Below are positions 5,431-6,156 of a DNA stretch of 6,156 bases, one piece after another. A program made the translations under genes and the position numbers. Origin of the DNA: Candidatus Sumerlaeota bacterium (lineage in GTDB: Bacteria > Sumerlaeota > Sumerlaeia > MVZB01 > JAJFLK01). The first letter of the stretch is position 1; each line of letters begins with the position of its first letter. Where the stretch lies: the NCBI GenBank assembly GCA_021772735.1, contig JAJFLK010000198.1, positions 1-6,156 of the forward strand, written 5' to 3'. The notes under the pieces are model-generated. The model was given only the letters and a program-made list of their open reading frames with translations. It did not search any database and was not told the DNA's origin.

Positions 5431-6156
5431 ATGGCTCGTCTATTCGGCAATATCACGGAAACTATTGGGAAGACGCCGCTCGTGCGGCTCAATCGAGTCG
5501 CGAGCGAGGCGGGTTGCGTCGCCGACGTTTATCTCAAGCTCGAATTCTTCAATCCGCTGGGTTCGGTCAAGGACCGCATCGGGTATTCGATGATCACCGA
5601 AGCTGAGAAGGCGGGACTCATCACGCCGGGCGAGACCACGCTGATCGAGCCGACCAGCGGGAATACGGGCATCGGGCTGGCCTTCGTCGCTGCGGCGCGC
5701 GGATACGATCTCATCCTGACCATGCCGGATTCGATGTCGGTAGAACGCCGAAAGCTTCTGAAGATTCTCGGCGCGAAGGTCGTGCTCACCGAAGCGGCCA
5801 AGGGCATGAAAGGCGCCATCGCGAGGGCCGAAGAGCTGATCGAACAGATTCCGGACTCTTTCATGCCGCAGCAATTCGTCAATCCATCAAATCCGAAAAT
5901 TCACTACGATACGACGGGCCCCGAAATCTGGGACGACACCGATGGGAAGATCGACATCGTGGTCTGCGGAGTCGGCACCGGAGGGACGATCAGCGGGGCC
6001 GGGCGGTACCTGAAAGAGAAAAACTCCGATGTGAAGATGGTCGCCGTCGAGCCGACGGGGTCGCAGGTCATGGCGGGCCAAGGGCCCGGGCCGCACCGTT
6101 TGCAGGGAATCGGCGCGGGATTTATCCCCGAGAACCTCGATATGAGCGTCGTCGAT
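5431..6156 (+). CDS. cysK: Cysteine synthase A (O-acetylserine sulfhydrylase), C-terminus beyond window
   Basis: The enzyme makes L-cysteine from O-acetyl-L-serine and sulfide using pyridoxal phosphate, the last step of cysteine synthesis, in the cytoplasm. The visible 242 residues follow the fold-type II family: ITETIGKTPLVRLNRV (8-23), FNPLGSVKDRIGYSM (40-54) with PLP-binding Lys47, the substrate loop PTSGNTG (74-80), QQFVNPSNPKIHYDTTGPEI (147-166), the phosphate-binding GVGTGGT (180-186) and LQGIGAGFIPENLD. The usual length is 300-320 residues, so about 70 C-terminal residues including the Ser that contacts the PLP ring lie off the right edge. The start has a strong ribosome binding site and agrees with the family N-terminus. 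The motif set favours CysK over cystathionine beta-synthase or CysM, although members of this superfamily are hard to separate without the full sequence. It probably has its own promoter, since a terminator-like hairpin lies between it and the M48 gene. Confidence 0.95.
   Translation, partial: MARLFGNITETIGKTPLVRLNRVASEAGCVADVYLKLEFFNPLGSVKDRIGYSMITEAEKAGLITPGETTLIEPTSGNTGIGLAFVAAARGYDLILTMPDSMSVERRKLLKILGAKVVLTEAAKGMKGAIARAEELIEQIPDSFMPQQFVNPSNPKIHYDTTGPEIWDDTDGKIDIVVCGVGTGGTISGAGRYLKEKNSDVKMVAVEPTGSQVMAGQGPGPHRLQGIGAGFIPENLDMSVVD

Overview
The window is GC-rich bacterial chromosomal DNA carrying mostly housekeeping genes, packed closely and with no mobile element, CRISPR array or RNA gene that I can see. 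A lipid-anchored M48 peptidase and an exported DsbD-type protein point to a Gram-negative (diderm) cell envelope. Several starts lack a good Shine-Dalgarno sequence, and two conserved proteins carry extra acidic, polar low-complexity segments. That would fit a Planctomycetota-like or other deep-branching environmental lineage, but this taxonomic guess is weak.

Layout. Positions 1-823 (minus) hold the N-terminal part of a DsbD-family thiol:disulfide interchange protein, cut by the left edge. Positions 824-1050 are non-coding; they contain a 9-bp perfect inverted repeat just upstream of the DsbD-like start and three imperfect 10-bp tandem units. Positions 1051-3020 (minus) form a probable two-gene operon: an alkyltransferase-like DNA repair protein (ATL), then, after 11 nt, a multi-spanning GT-C (GT39/ArnT/PMT-like) glycosyltransferase. 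The short region 3021-3099 separates this operon from the divergent plus-strand gene queA (3100-4263), which makes the queuosine precursor in tRNA. A relatively AT-rich gap (4264-4365) leads to an M48 metallopeptidase lipoprotein (4366-5295). A weak hairpin terminator follows, and then cysK (cysteine synthase A, 5431 to the right edge, truncated) with a strong ribosome binding site.

The genes do not form one pathway. DsbD-like protein, M48 lipoprotein and glycosyltransferase all act in the envelope; ATL protects DNA from O6-alkylguanine damage; QueA modifies tRNA; CysK makes cysteine. I found no previously undescribed system. The observations most worth checking are the roughly 30-residue acidic insertion in QueA, an Asn in place of the expected catalytic-loop Asp in the glycosyltransferase, and the leader hairpin of the DsbD-like gene.
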